Notes: generated from the sequence alone by a model not told the origin. DNA of 64,000 nucleotides from Hoeflea phototrophica DFL-43 (GCF_000154705.2 NZ_CM002917.1:886461-950460); one strand, 5' to 3'; counted from the stretch's first letter, positions 1 through 8,921 are shown. Numbers and translations: made by a program.

Positions 1-1647
1 ATCGGCGGTCAGGTTGTGAATCGCGAAAATGCTCTGCGACCGGTCGAGACTCTGGCGCCAGAACCCGAACAGCTGGTTCCCCAGTTGAAGCGTGAACTGC
101 GTGGCATTGGGATGAAACGCGCCCTGTTTGCTGCGCAGCTTCATCAGGGATGTCAGGCCCTGGAAGATCCGCGCGTGGGTGCTCCCCGAATCCTCGAGTT
201 CCGCAAGCAGATCGGGATAGTGCCAGCGCCGCCGGTTGATGGCGCGGTTGTGACCGGATTTCTCGACACCTTCATAATCGTTGCCGGTGCCGAGCAGCGA
301 GTGAATGTAGATGCCGGGAATGCCCTCGAGCCCCAGAGCGATGGTCTGGCTGCACAGGAACCGCTCTATGTTCCACTGATCCTCGCCCTCCACGGTGCCC
401 TTGAGCGCGTCAAACAAGGCGATGTTGATCTCGTAGGTCCGGGTGCTGCCATCGGGCATGGTCCGCATCGACGCCAGACCGCCGAAACGCTTGGCGGTGG
501 CGATCACGCTGTCGATGTCCTCCTCGCTCAACAGCCCTTCCGCGGGGCGCATGCCGATGCCGTCATGGGAGGCGGTGAAATTGAAATAGGTGCAGCCAAG
601 CTGTGCCGGCGGCATCGACATCTGCCAGGCATTGAGATGCTGCGAGGTGCCGTGAAGAAGAGCATGCAGCAACAGCGGCGGCAGCGAGAAATTGTAAACC
701 ACATGGGCTTCGTTGCGGTTGCCGAAATAGCTCAGGTTCTCCGCATTGGGCACATTGGTTTCGGTGATCAGGACCAGCGGCTGCGCGCAATAGTCCGCAA
801 GCAGCCGCAGCAGCCGGACGACCTCATGGGTCTGCCGCAAATGGATCGAGGGCGAGCCGACCTCCTTCCAAAGGAAGGCGACCGCGTCGAGGCGCACGGT
901 CCGCACACCCCGGTCGACATGGAAGCGCAGGATCCGCAGGAACTCGAGCAGCACCTCGGGGTTGGAGAAGTCGAAATCCACCTGATCATGGCTGAATGTG
1001 CACCAGACATGTTTGGGGCCTTGGGCGGTGTCCACCTCACGCAGCAGCGGGTGGGCCCGGGGCCGCACCACCATCGACAGGTCATCCTCCGGCGAGGCCT
1101 CGAAGAAGAACTTGTCATAGGGGGAATGGCCGAGCCGGTATGCGTTGAACATAACGCTCTGGCTCGAGCAATGATTGATCACCATGTCCGACATCAGCCG
1201 GAACTGTCCCGCGATGCGCCCGACATCTTCCCAGGCGCCCAGCATGCTGTCGACCGCATAATAGTCGGTTACGGCGAAACCATCATCGGAGGTGTAGGGG
1301 AAATAGGGCAGGATGTGGACACCGGTAGCGACGCCCCGCAGCCGTGTGTCGAGGAAATCATAGAGCAGATCCAATGGCTTGTGCTCGCCATTTATGAAGC
1401 TGTTGCCATAGGTGATGACATAGCTGTCCTTTTCACTCCACAAGGTGTTGCCCGGCGGCCGTCCGCGGGGCCGTGGCGGCTCATCGCCGGGCCAGAAGGC
1501 GGTGAGCACGCGTTCGAGAAGGTCCTTCGTGTCGTGATCGGGGTAGACTGATTGCAACAGATGCAGCAGCCCTTCCCGCAAACGCTTCGGTGTTTTTTTG
1601 GGTGTCAAAGCCGACATTTGCGGCGCTTCTGCATAAATTGTAACCAT
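1..1647 (-). CDS. GH13_18 sugar phosphorylase (sucrose/glucosylglycerate phosphorylase-like), 3' end outside window
   Basis: Phosphorolytic glycoside hydrolase of family GH13 subfamily 18, which splits sucrose, glucosylglycerol or glucosylglycerate into a glucose phosphate and an acceptor. The minus-strand frame is open for all 549 codons to the window edge, so the C-terminus is missing. The GH13 catalytic triad is visible: nucleophile D254 in VRLDAVAF, acid/base E296 in LITETNVP, and the H361-D362 pair in FTASHDGIG. The N-terminal motif YGNSF and the region around HILPYFPYTSDDGFAV are typical of this subfamily. An alternative start is the ATG at 1617; neither start has a clear ribosome binding site. 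The exact substrate cannot be told; glucosylglycerate phosphorylase (YcjM type) is a good candidate. Confidence 0.85.
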   Translation of the reverse strand, partial: MVTIYAEAPQMSALTPKKTPKRLREGLLHLLQSVYPDHDTKDLLERVLTAFWPGDEPPRPRGRPPGNTLWSEKDSYVITYGNSFINGEHKPLDLLYDFLDTRLRGVATGVHILPYFPYTSDDGFAVTDYYAVDSMLGAWEDVGRIAGQFRLMSDMVINHCSSQSVMFNAYRLGHSPYDKFFFEASPEDDLSMVVRPRAHPLLREVDTAQGPKHVWCTFSHDQVDFDFSNPEVLLEFLRILRFHVDRGVRTVRLDAVAFLWKEVGSPSIHLRQTHEVVRLLRLLADYCAQPLVLITETNVPNAENLSYFGNRNEAHVVYNFSLPPLLLHALLHGTSQHLNAWQMSMPPAQLGCTYFNFTASHDGIGMRPAEGLLSEEDIDSVIATAKRFGGLASMRTMPDGSTRTYEINIALFDALKGTVEGEDQWNIERFLCSQTIALGLEGIPGIYIHSLLGTGNDYEGVEKSGHNRAINRRRWHYPDLLAELEDSGSTHARIFQGLTSLMKLRSKQGAFHPNATQFTLQLGNQLFGFWRQSLDRSQSIFAIHNLTAD

Positions 1648-1834
1648 GGCTAAATTTTTAGCAGCGTCTCCGGATTTAGCAAGAGCATGGGATAACTGAA
1701 AGGCCTGTGCGTTTCCGTGAGCTGCGGGTGTGAATTCAGGCTACGGTGTCTGAGACGTCTGTCTTGTACTTCCTGGCATGCGCGCGCATGGGGCCGGCAA
1801 AAGGCGTAACGTCGATGCCGACACCCAGGAAATT

Positions 1835-2323
1835 GGCGCCGGCAGTTCTGCGCTGATCGGTCCGCTATCGAACAAGATGCAGTTCGACAAGATCGTCGAA
1901 CTGGTCGAGGATGCGAGGTCAAAGGGAGCATACATTCTGACCGGTGGCGAGAAACCCGATGGCAACGGCTACATTTACCCGCTGACCATCATTGCGGATG
2001 CCACGGACGACATGCGTGTGGTTGCCGAAGAGCAATTCGGGCCGATCCTGCCGGTGATCCGTTACAGCAAGCTTGATGACACGATTGCGAAAGCCAATGC
2101 TCTGGAAGTCGGGCTTGGGGCTTCGGCCTGGGGCAATGATCCGGAAGAGGCGGCAAAGGTGGCGCGCAAGCTCGTCGCCGGGACTCGCTGGGTCAACCGG
2201 CACGGGGTTCTCAACCCGACGGTTCCGATGGGCGGAGTGAAGCAGTCCGGCATTGGCGTCGAGTTCGGCGAAGAAGGCTTGCGCGAATACACCACCGTCC
2301 AGATACTCAGCATGGCAAAGTAG
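1835..2323 (+). pseudogene. aldehyde dehydrogenase remnant (C-terminal third only)
   Basis: An open frame whose recognisable part begins near GPLSNKMQFDKI and runs to the normal ALDH C-terminus. It includes EEQFGPILPV and the terminal PMGGVKQSGIG segment. Full-length ALDHs are about 480-500 residues; only about the last 165 are present. The NAD-binding region, catalytic Cys and general-base Glu are all missing, so it cannot be active. The sequence just upstream does not resemble ALDH, which suggests a deletion or recombination joint near 1770-1840. It ends 9 bp before the ThDP enzyme gene, so the two were probably one operon encoding decarboxylation followed by aldehyde oxidation. Confidence 0.8.
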
Positions 2324-2332
2324 GATAGTTCA

Positions 2333-3958
2333 ATGACCCGCATGACCACCGGCGAAGTAATGGCCAAATCGCTCATAGCCAATGGCGTGGATACCGTCTT
2401 CGGTATTCCCAGCGCGCATATGTATGATTTCAACGACGCGATTGCCCGCGAAGCGGAGAGCATCCGGTTCATTCATACCCGCCATGAGCAGGGCGCGGGG
2501 TACATGGCCTATGGCTATGCGAAATCCACCGGACGGGTGGGGACCTACACGGTGGTGCCGGGACCCGGTCTTCTGAATTCCGGCGCTGCGCTGTGTACCG
2601 CCTATGGCGGCAATGCGCCGGTGATGTGCCTGACCGGCAACATCATGTCGCATCTGATCGGGCAGGGCAGGGGGCAACTGCATGAATTGCCCGATCATCT
2701 CGGTACGCTCAAGGGGCTGACCAAATGGGCCGAGCGGATCAATCATCCGGCGGAAGCGGGTGCCGTTATGAATGAAGGCTTCAGGCAGATGCTGTCCGGC
2801 CGCCAGCGGCCTGTCGGCATCGAGGCGCCGTGGGATGTGTTCGGCATGGCGGCGGATGTCGACATGCCCGAAGCGGCGCAGCCGGTTGCCGCGCCGCGGC
2901 CCGATCCTGAAGTCGTTGAAAAGGCCGCGGCGCTGATCCGCGAGGCGAAAAACCCGATGATCATGCTCGGCTCCGGCGCCATCGGCGCGGAAGCCGAAGT
3001 GGCCGAGCTCGCCCGTTTGCTGCAGGCGCCGGTGACCGCGCACCGTTCGGGCAAGGGCATCCTGGCCGATGATGATCCGCTCGCGCTACTGCCGCCAGCC
3101 GCCTGGCACTACTGGCAGACCTGCGATCTGCTGATCGGCATCGGCTCGCGGCTGGAACTGCAGTATTTCCGCTGGCGCTGGATGCCTGAGGGGCTGAAGG
3201 TCGTGCGCGTCGATATCGATCCGACCGAAATGGTGCGGCTGAAGCCCGATGTCGGACTGGTGACGGAGTCTGCGGCCGGCATCCGGGCGCTGATTGACGA
3301 ACTCAAGGGGTTGCCTGAGCGCTCCTCACGCGAAGCCGAACTTGGAAAGCTGAAAGCCGATGCGGCGGAAGCCCTGAGCAGCGTTCAGCCGCAGGAAGGC
3401 TATCTGCGGGTGATCCGTGATGTGCTACCGCGCGACGGCTTCTTCGTCGAAGAGGTCTCGCAGGTCGGGTTCACCGCGCGGATGTGCTTCCCGGTTTACG
3501 CCGCCCGGCAATATGTCACCTGCGGCTATCAAGACAATCTCGGCTTCGGCTTCAACACCGCTCTCGGTGTGAAAGTCGCCAATCCCGACAAGGTGGTGAT
3601 TTCCGTCTCCGGCGACGGCGGTTTCATGTTCGGAGTTCAGGAACTGGCGACAGCCAAACAGTTCGGCATCGCCGTTGTTGCGATCGTCTTCAACAATTCG
3701 GCCTATGGCAATGTGCGCCGCGACCAGCAGACGGTCTACGGCAATCGGCTGCTTGGCGCGGATCTCGAAAACCCCGACTTCGTCGCGCTCGCGCAATCAT
3801 TTGGCGTCATGGCGATGAAAGCCGACAGTCCGGAAGACCTTCGCGGCAAGCTGGCCGAGGCAGTGCAGGCCAATGAACCTGTGGTGATCGAAGTGAGCAT
3901 CCCGCGCGGTTCGGACACTTCGCCCTGGCCGTTCATCCACCCGGCACCTTTGAAATAG
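2333..3958 (+). CDS. ThDP-dependent acetolactate synthase/benzoylformate decarboxylase-like enzyme
   Basis: A 541-residue thiamine-diphosphate enzyme of the acetolactate synthase large-subunit superfamily, acting on 2-oxo acids by decarboxylation or carboligation. The cofactor-activating glutamate is E52 in HTRHEQGAG. The central domain is followed by the ThDP/Mg motif GDGGFMFG (from about residue 427), which ends with FNNSAYG. Length and domain order are normal for the family. It lies directly after the ALDH remnant and ahead of the phenylpropenoate genes. No regulatory (small) subunit gene is nearby, which argues against a role in branched-chain amino acid synthesis. The substrate is unknown; a 2-oxo acid from aromatic catabolism is an inference. 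Confidence 0.8.
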   Translation: MTRMTTGEVMAKSLIANGVDTVFGIPSAHMYDFNDAIAREAESIRFIHTRHEQGAGYMAYGYAKSTGRVGTYTVVPGPGLLNSGAALCTAYGGNAPVMCLTGNIMSHLIGQGRGQLHELPDHLGTLKGLTKWAERINHPAEAGAVMNEGFRQMLSGRQRPVGIEAPWDVFGMAADVDMPEAAQPVAAPRPDPEVVEKAAALIREAKNPMIMLGSGAIGAEAEVAELARLLQAPVTAHRSGKGILADDDPLALLPPAAWHYWQTCDLLIGIGSRLELQYFRWRWMPEGLKVVRVDIDPTEMVRLKPDVGLVTESAAGIRALIDELKGLPERSSREAELGKLKADAAEALSSVQPQEGYLRVIRDVLPRDGFFVEEVSQVGFTARMCFPVYAARQYVTCGYQDNLGFGFNTALGVKVANPDKVVISVSGDGGFMFGVQELATAKQFGIAVVAIVFNNSAYGNVRRDQQTVYGNRLLGADLENPDFVALAQSFGVMAMKADSPEDLRGKLAEAVQANEPVVIEVSIPRGSDTSPWPFIHPAPLK

Positions 3959-4040
3959 CCCATTCGCTCCAACGTTTGGTCGTCATTCCCGGCTATCTCG
4001 ATGGCTGTCGGGTCTTGGTGTGCGGAAATTGGTCCAAACT

Positions 4041-4080
4041 ATAATTGTTCATTGACATAACAATTATATTGAATCACTAT
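4041..4080 (+). promoter_or_regulatory. promoter with perfect 9-bp inverted repeat, probable MarR operator
   Basis: ATAATTGTT (4041-4049) and AACAATTAT (4059-4067) are perfect inverted arms separated by 9 bp. A TTGACA -35 box (4052-4057) lies within the spacer; 17 bp further on, CACTAT (4075-4080) could be the -10. TATATT at 4065-4070 is an alternative -10. In either case the repeat overlaps the core promoter, as expected for a repressor site. The MarR gene at 5703 belongs to the same operon and is the natural candidate binder. Confidence 0.6.
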
Positions 4081-4099
4081 CTTGGCGAGGAGAGACATT

Positions 4100-4867
4100 A
4101 TGAATTTGAACGGAACCATCGCGCTTGTTACCGGAGCCGGCAGTGGCCTTGGCGAGGCCACAGCCAGACGTCTGGCTCAGGCCGGCGCGCGCGTCGCCGT
4201 GCTTGATCTTTCGCTTGATGCGGCAAGCCGTGTCGCCAGTGAAATCGGCGGGGTGGCGCTTGCTGCCGATGTTTCCAATGTGTCCGATGTGGAGGCTGTC
4301 TTCGAGCAGGCAATCCAGTCGTTGGGCGGTGCGCCTCGCGTGGTCGTCTCCTGCGCCGGGATCGGCACGGCTTCGCGCATCCTGCCGCGCGACGGCTCCC
4401 TGACAACCGGGATCTTTGATCGCACGATCCGCGTCAACCTGATGGGCACCTACGCAGTGATGAATGTCGCAGCCCGTGCAATGGCGGCTGCCGAACCTGT
4501 CGACGAGGATGGCGCGCGCGGCGTGATCGTGAACACGGCATCGGTGGCGTTCGAGGACGGGCAAATCGGCCAGGTAGCCTATTCCGCCTCCAAGGGCGGC
4601 GTGGTGTCGATGACACTGCCGGCAGCGCGGGAGCTGGCGCGGTTCGGGATCCGGGTCGTCGCCATCGCGCCGGGCCTGTTTGAAACCGGCATGAGTGCCG
4701 GACTGCCTGATGATGTTCGCGGGGATATTCTCAAGAATGTACCTTTCCCGAGCCGGATGGGCTTGCCTGCCGAATATGCGCAGCTGGTCCAGCAGATTGT
4801 TGAAAACACCATGCTGAACGGATGTGTTATCCGTCTGGACGGTGCCGCCCGTATGCCCGCCAAATAG
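4100..4867 (+). CDS. short-chain dehydrogenase, HSD10/3-hydroxyacyl-CoA dehydrogenase type
   Basis: A 255-residue classical SDR close to the HSD10 group, which oxidises 3-hydroxyacyl-CoA with NAD. The cofactor motif TGAGSGLG is at about residues 10-17, and the active site shows NTAS followed by YSASKGG. The start at 4100 is chosen because GAGGAGA lies about 7 bp upstream; a TTG 18 bp further upstream would lie before this site. In this operon it would oxidise the 3-hydroxy-3-arylpropanoyl-CoA made by the adjacent hydratase to the 3-oxo thioester. It is the first gene behind the promoter at 4041-4080. Confidence 0.85.
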   Translation: MNLNGTIALVTGAGSGLGEATARRLAQAGARVAVLDLSLDAASRVASEIGGVALAADVSNVSDVEAVFEQAIQSLGGAPRVVVSCAGIGTASRILPRDGSLTTGIFDRTIRVNLMGTYAVMNVAARAMAAAEPVDEDGARGVIVNTASVAFEDGQIGQVAYSASKGGVVSMTLPAARELARFGIRVVAIAPGLFETGMSAGLPDDVRGDILKNVPFPSRMGLPAEYAQLVQQIVENTMLNGCVIRLDGAARMPAK

Positions 4868-4894
4868 CAAACCGATGAGAATGCAAGGATCAAG

Positions 4895-5668
4895 ATGACC
4901 AGTTCCAGCGACATTCTGCTGGTGACGACCGACGGACCGGTTGCCACTCTGACCATGAACCGCCCGGCCAAGCGCAACGCCATGTGCGATGAGTTGCTTG
5001 ACGCGCTGGAGGCCTTTTTTGCTGCGCCGCTTGAAGGCGTCAAGGCCGTGATCCTGACTGGAACTGCAGGGCATTACTGCTCCGGCCTTGATCTCTCCGA
5101 GCATGTGTCACGCGATGCGGAAGGCACCATGCGTCATTCGCGCAACTGGCACCGGGTGATGGACATCATCCAGTTTTCCGGCCTTCCGGTTGTCTCGGCG
5201 ATGTTTGGAGCGGTCATCGGTGGCGGGCTAGAGCTTGCCACATCTACCCATGTGCGGATTGCCGAGCCCTCGACCATTTTCCAGCTGCCCGAAGGCATGC
5301 GCGGCATCTTTGTCGGCGGCGGCGCGACCGTTCGTGTCGGCCGGATCATCGGTGCCGACCGAATGTGCGAGATGATGCTGACCGGACGAAAATACAATGC
5401 CGAGGAAGGCCTGGCGCTCGGACTGACCCACTACACAGTCGGCGAGGGCGAAGCCATGGCTTTGGCGCAGAAGCTGGCCGGCAAGATCGCCAACAATGCC
5501 AGCCTCTCCAATTACATGATGATCCAGGCGATCAGCCGGATCTCCGACATGTCGAAGTCGGACGGGCTGTTTGCTGAAAGCCTCTGCGCCGCTGTCTCGC
5601 AGACCAGCGCTGATGCGGAAGAGGGCTTGAAGTCATTCCTCGAAAAACGCCGTCCGGTGTTCCGATAG
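4895..5668 (+). CDS. enoyl-CoA hydratase/isomerase (crotonase family)
   Basis: A 257-residue crotonase-fold protein. It opens with the canonical start MNRPAKRNAM and has the CoA/oxyanion segments HYCSGLDLS and AVIGGGLELA. Both hydratase glutamates appear to be present, in LPEGMRGI and MCEMMLTG. It probably hydrates a cinnamoyl-, coumaroyl- or feruloyl-CoA double bond. Because an SDR and an amidohydrolase follow in the same cluster, simple hydration fits better than the hydratase-lyase reaction that gives vanillin. It lies 27 bp after the SDR gene and is co-transcribed with it. Confidence 0.8.
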   Translation: MTSSSDILLVTTDGPVATLTMNRPAKRNAMCDELLDALEAFFAAPLEGVKAVILTGTAGHYCSGLDLSEHVSRDAEGTMRHSRNWHRVMDIIQFSGLPVVSAMFGAVIGGGLELATSTHVRIAEPSTIFQLPEGMRGIFVGGGATVRVGRIIGADRMCEMMLTGRKYNAEEGLALGLTHYTVGEGEAMALAQKLAGKIANNASLSNYMMIQAISRISDMSKSDGLFAESLCAAVSQTSADAEEGLKSFLEKRRPVFR

Positions 5669-5702
5669 ATACCCAATCAGGCATTCCTGGACAGGAGCGG
5701 AT

Positions 5703-6179
5703 ATGAAAAAGCGCGCAACCGATACGGCAGGAAATGAAGAGCCATTGGCGCAGACACATCTTCGCCAGTTTGTCGGCTATGAGATGAAGCTCGCCTATCT
5801 TCTCATCCAGAACGATATGATGCGCGTTCTCAAGCCAACCGGGTTGAGGATCGTGACCTTTTCCGCGCTCGGCATTGTGGTCGAGAACCCGGATATCTCA
5901 CAGACACAGCTGGCTCAGGCACTGCAGATCGAGCGCTCCGGCGTGGTCGTCATTGTTGATGAGCTGGAAAATGCCGATCTGATTTCGCGCAACAAGGTTG
6001 AAGGTGATCGTCGGTCCTATGCGCTGCGAGCGACATTGAAGGGCCGCAAGCTCTGGAACCGGACCGAGAAGCTGGTTCATGAGCATGAAGACGGCATCCT
6101 CTCGGGATTGTCTGCGGTGGAGCGCGAGACACTCAAAGCACTGCTTGGCCGGATCATCGAAGACAATCGCAAGAGCTGA
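5703..6179 (+). CDS. MarR-family transcriptional regulator
   Basis: A 158-residue MarR protein with a winged helix at about residues 55-110. The recognition segment is around ISQTQLAQALQIERSGVVVIVDELE and the wing is around NKVEGDRRSYAL, with flanking dimerisation helices. MarR regulators in phenylpropenoate clusters (CouR, FerR, HcaR) are repressors released by the aryl-CoA thioester. This gene sits inside the operon it probably controls, between the hydratase and the ligase. The inverted repeat at 4041-4067 is the likely operator. The ligand assignment is inferred from gene content. Confidence 0.85.
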   Translation: MKKRATDTAGNEEPLAQTHLRQFVGYEMKLAYLLIQNDMMRVLKPTGLRIVTFSALGIVVENPDISQTQLAQALQIERSGVVVIVDELENADLISRNKVEGDRRSYALRATLKGRKLWNRTEKLVHEHEDGILSGLSAVERETLKALLGRIIEDNRKS

Positions 6180-6201
6180 ATGACTGCTTGGGAGGCAGGG
6201 C

Positions 6202-8016
6202 ATGAAAGACAACACAACCGGGCTGACACTGGTGCCCCACGCGGTAAACATCGAGCGGCGTGCGCAAGACCTGCTGATGACCAGCCCGACTGCCTGTGAC
6301 CCGGTGGTGTCCAACGCCGGTGTCTGGCTCGACAAATGGGCGGATGAGGCCCCGTCTCGCGTCTTTCTCGCTGAACGGTCAAACGAAGGCTGGCGTGAGA
6401 TGGGCTATGCGGAGGTCCGCGATGCTGTCCACGCCATCGCCTCGAGCCTTGTGGCGCGCGGGATGGATGGCTCGACCCCGATCGTGATCATGTCCGGCAA
6501 CAGCATTGACCACGCGCTGCTTTCGCTCGCTGCGCAATATGCGGGAATCCCGACGGTCCCGCTTGCCGAGCAATATTCGCTGATCACCGAAGCGCATGAG
6601 CGTCTTGTCTATGTGCTCAACAAGATCAAGCCGGCGATGGCGTTTGTCGACAATGCTTCGCGCTATGGTGCGGCGATTTCGCGCCCCGAGCTGGCTGGCG
6701 TGGAGATCATTGCCAGCCGGACCGAAGGCGCACCTGGTGCGGTCACGCCTTTCAATGAATTGCTGCGCGGTGATGCCGGAATCGATCTGGCCAGCGTTCA
6801 TGCCAAAGTCGGCCCCGACACTTTGGCCAAGGTCCTCTTCACCTCCGGTTCGTCCTCTGAGCCGAAAGGGGTTCTGACAACCCAGCGGATGATGTGCACA
6901 AACCAGGCGCAGATGGCCAGCGTGTTGCCTTTTCTCAAGGAGAGGCCGCCGCGGATCATGGACTGGTTGCCCTGGAACCATGTCTTTGGCGGCTCGCACA
7001 ACACGTTGATGATGCTCGCCCATGGCGGCAGTCTCTACATCGACAATGGCAAGCCAACCAGTTCGGGCTTTCCTCTCACCGTCGAGAACATCATCGAAAA
7101 GCCGGGCACGCTGTCTTTCAACGTGCCTGTTGGCTTTGCCATGCTGGTGCAGGAGATGGAAACCAACATGGCACTCCGCAATGCTTATTTCCGCGATTTG
7201 GACATGCTGTTTTACGCTGGCGCATCCTTGCCGCAGGATGTCTGGACCCGCCTTGAAGAAATGGCGATTGAAGTGCGCGGCAGGCTGCCCTTGATGATTT
7301 CCAGCTGGGGCATGACCGAAACCGCGCCTGCCACAATCATGGTCTACGAACCGATCGGCCGTTCCGGGGTGATCGGCCTGCCGTTGCCCGACACCGAGAT
7401 CAAGCTCATCCCCGATGACGACATGCGCTGCGAATTGCGTGTCAAAGGCCCCAATGTCATGTCCGGCTACTGGGGTGACGAAGAAAAATCGGCAGCCGCC
7501 TTTGACGAGGAAGGCTTCCTGATCACCGGTGATGCGGTGCGGTTCGTCGATGCCGATGATCCCGAACGCGGTCTGGTTTTTGATGGACGCGTCTCCGAGG
7601 ACTTCAAGCTGCTGACCGGGACCTGGGTCCAGGCGGGCAGGCTCCGGTTGGAGGTGCTCGAGCAGCTCCGCGGTGTTGTGCAGGATGTTGTGATCTGTGG
7701 CCATGACCGGGGCGAGATCGGGCTGTTCGTGTTCCCGAAACCGGATCAGGTCCATGGCCCGACGACATCGAAAGGCGCTGTTATCGATCCAGATCTTCAA
7801 GTCGCCATCGAACTGCGCCTGCGTGCAATGGCCAGGGCGTCTTCCGGTTCAGCCAAGCGGATCGCGCGGGCCATCATTCTTGCCGAACCGCCAAGTCTTA
7901 AGGATGGGGAGATCACCGACAAGGGCTCGCTCAATGTTCGCAAGATCATCACCCGCCGCGCCGACATTCTCGAGCGGCTTTATGACAACCAGGACCCGGC
8001 TTTGATCCGGGTGTGA
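6202..8016 (+). CDS. feruloyl-CoA synthase-like aryl-CoA ligase
   Basis: A 604-residue adenylate-forming ligase of the feruloyl-CoA synthase group, which turns ferulate, coumarate or caffeate plus CoA and ATP into the CoA thioester with AMP. The P-loop LFTSGSSSEPKGVL is near residue 213 and the A5 motif SWGMTETAPA near 372. The C-terminal hinge is atypical for general acyl-CoA ligases but usual in this group: the RVSEDFKLLTGTWV stretch replaces the common DRxK motif, as in known Fcs proteins. A GGGAGG site precedes the start. The gene follows the MarR gene by 22 bp and supplies the substrate of the hydratase, SDR and amidohydrolase steps. Confidence 0.85.
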   Translation: MKDNTTGLTLVPHAVNIERRAQDLLMTSPTACDPVVSNAGVWLDKWADEAPSRVFLAERSNEGWREMGYAEVRDAVHAIASSLVARGMDGSTPIVIMSGNSIDHALLSLAAQYAGIPTVPLAEQYSLITEAHERLVYVLNKIKPAMAFVDNASRYGAAISRPELAGVEIIASRTEGAPGAVTPFNELLRGDAGIDLASVHAKVGPDTLAKVLFTSGSSSEPKGVLTTQRMMCTNQAQMASVLPFLKERPPRIMDWLPWNHVFGGSHNTLMMLAHGGSLYIDNGKPTSSGFPLTVENIIEKPGTLSFNVPVGFAMLVQEMETNMALRNAYFRDLDMLFYAGASLPQDVWTRLEEMAIEVRGRLPLMISSWGMTETAPATIMVYEPIGRSGVIGLPLPDTEIKLIPDDDMRCELRVKGPNVMSGYWGDEEKSAAAFDEEGFLITGDAVRFVDADDPERGLVFDGRVSEDFKLLTGTWVQAGRLRLEVLEQLRGVVQDVVICGHDRGEIGLFVFPKPDQVHGPTTSKGAVIDPDLQVAIELRLRAMARASSGSAKRIARAIILAEPPSLKDGEITDKGSLNVRKIITRRADILERLYDNQDPALIRV

Positions 8017-8023
8017 GGAACCA

Positions 8024-8905
8024 ATGGTAGATTTTTCAAAGGTCCGTGCGATCGACACCCACACCCATGCGGAAGAACCCTGTGGTTGCCACGCGGACGA
8101 CGGCTATGACGATCTGCAGACCACGATGGCCAAGTATTTTGGCGCTCCCTGGGAACATCCGCCGACCATTCCCGAAACCGCGGCGCATTACCGCGAGATG
8201 AACATCGCGGCGGTGATCTTTCCTGTCGATGCAGAGCGCGAGACCGGTTTTCGCCGCTACAACAATTACGAAGTCGCCGAGGCCTGCGCCAAGGAAAGTG
8301 ACATCCTGATCCCCTTTGCCTCGATCGACCCGCACAAGGGCAAGCTTGGCGCGCGCGAAGCGCTTGACCTGGTCAAGAACCACGGTGTCCAGGGATTTAA
8401 GTTTCACCCGACCATGCAGGGCTTCTACCCCAATGACCGCATGGCCTATGATCTCTACGAGGCGATCGCGGAAACCGGAAAGCCGGCGCTGTTTCACACC
8501 GGCCAGACCGGTGTCGGCTCCGGCATGCGCGGCGGCAACGGGATGCGGCTCAAATATTCAAACCCGATGTACATCGATGATCTGGCCGTCGACTTCCCCG
8601 ACATGCCGATCATCCTCGCTCATCCGTCATTCCCGTGGCAGGAAGAGGCGCTTTCCATCGCCACTCACAAACCCAATGTCTATATCGACCTTTCCGGCTG
8701 GTCCCCGAAATACTTCCCGCCGATCCTCATCCGCTATGCCAACACGCTTCTGAAGAAGAAGATGCTGTTCGGCTCCGACTGGCCGATGATCGCGCCGGAA
8801 AAGTGGCTGGACGCATTCGACAAGGCGGATTTCAAGGATGAGGTGCGGCCCCTGATCCTCAAGGAAAACGCCATGCGGCTGTTGGGCGTATCCGAAACGG
8901 ATTGA
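8024..8905 (+). CDS. amidohydrolase-family beta-ketoacyl-CoA hydrolase (CouO/PhdC-like)
   Basis: A 293-residue amidohydrolase-2 (TIM-barrel) protein. The metal-binding HxH is in DTHTHAEE near the N-terminus. Further histidines are in FHTGQTG and LAHPSFPW, and the late aspartate is in GSDWPMI. Homologues in hydroxycinnamate clusters of actinobacteria (CouO, PhdC) hydrolyse aryl-3-oxopropanoyl-CoA to the aromatic acid and acetyl-CoA in place of a thiolase. No thiolase gene is nearby, which fits that role. It starts 8 bp after the ligase stop and is the last gene of the operon. The function is inferred from family plus context. Confidence 0.75.
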   Translation: MVDFSKVRAIDTHTHAEEPCGCHADDGYDDLQTTMAKYFGAPWEHPPTIPETAAHYREMNIAAVIFPVDAERETGFRRYNNYEVAEACAKESDILIPFASIDPHKGKLGAREALDLVKNHGVQGFKFHPTMQGFYPNDRMAYDLYEAIAETGKPALFHTGQTGVGSGMRGGNGMRLKYSNPMYIDDLAVDFPDMPIILAHPSFPWQEEALSIATHKPNVYIDLSGWSPKYFPPILIRYANTLLKKKMLFGSDWPMIAPEKWLDAFDKADFKDEVRPLILKENAMRLLGVSETD

Positions 8906-8921
8906 GCTTGTGATCGGGTCT

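Noticed and set aside
16..1551. A 511-codon open frame on the plus strand.
   Set aside because: It is the antisense shadow of the GH13_18 phosphorylase, whose minus-strand frame carries all three catalytic motifs. The plus-strand translation shows no domain.
1736..1870. A short minus-strand fragment reading NFLGVGIDVTPFAGPMRAHA and ending at a stop at 1736-1738.
   Set aside because: It has protein-like composition and could be the tail of another decayed gene. I do not recognise it, and it overlaps the ALDH remnant region, so no feature is claimed.
6379..7800. A 473-codon open frame on the minus strand inside the ligase gene.
   Set aside because: Shadow frame opposite a clear feruloyl-CoA-synthase-like gene. 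Its histidine- and arginine-rich composition is typical of antisense frames in G+C-rich DNA.
4895..8016. Classical vanillin route (feruloyl-CoA hydratase-lyase plus vanillin dehydrogenase).
   Set aside because: The only aldehyde dehydrogenase nearby is a fragment lacking the catalytic residues, and an SDR plus amidohydrolase are present. The beta-keto route is favoured.
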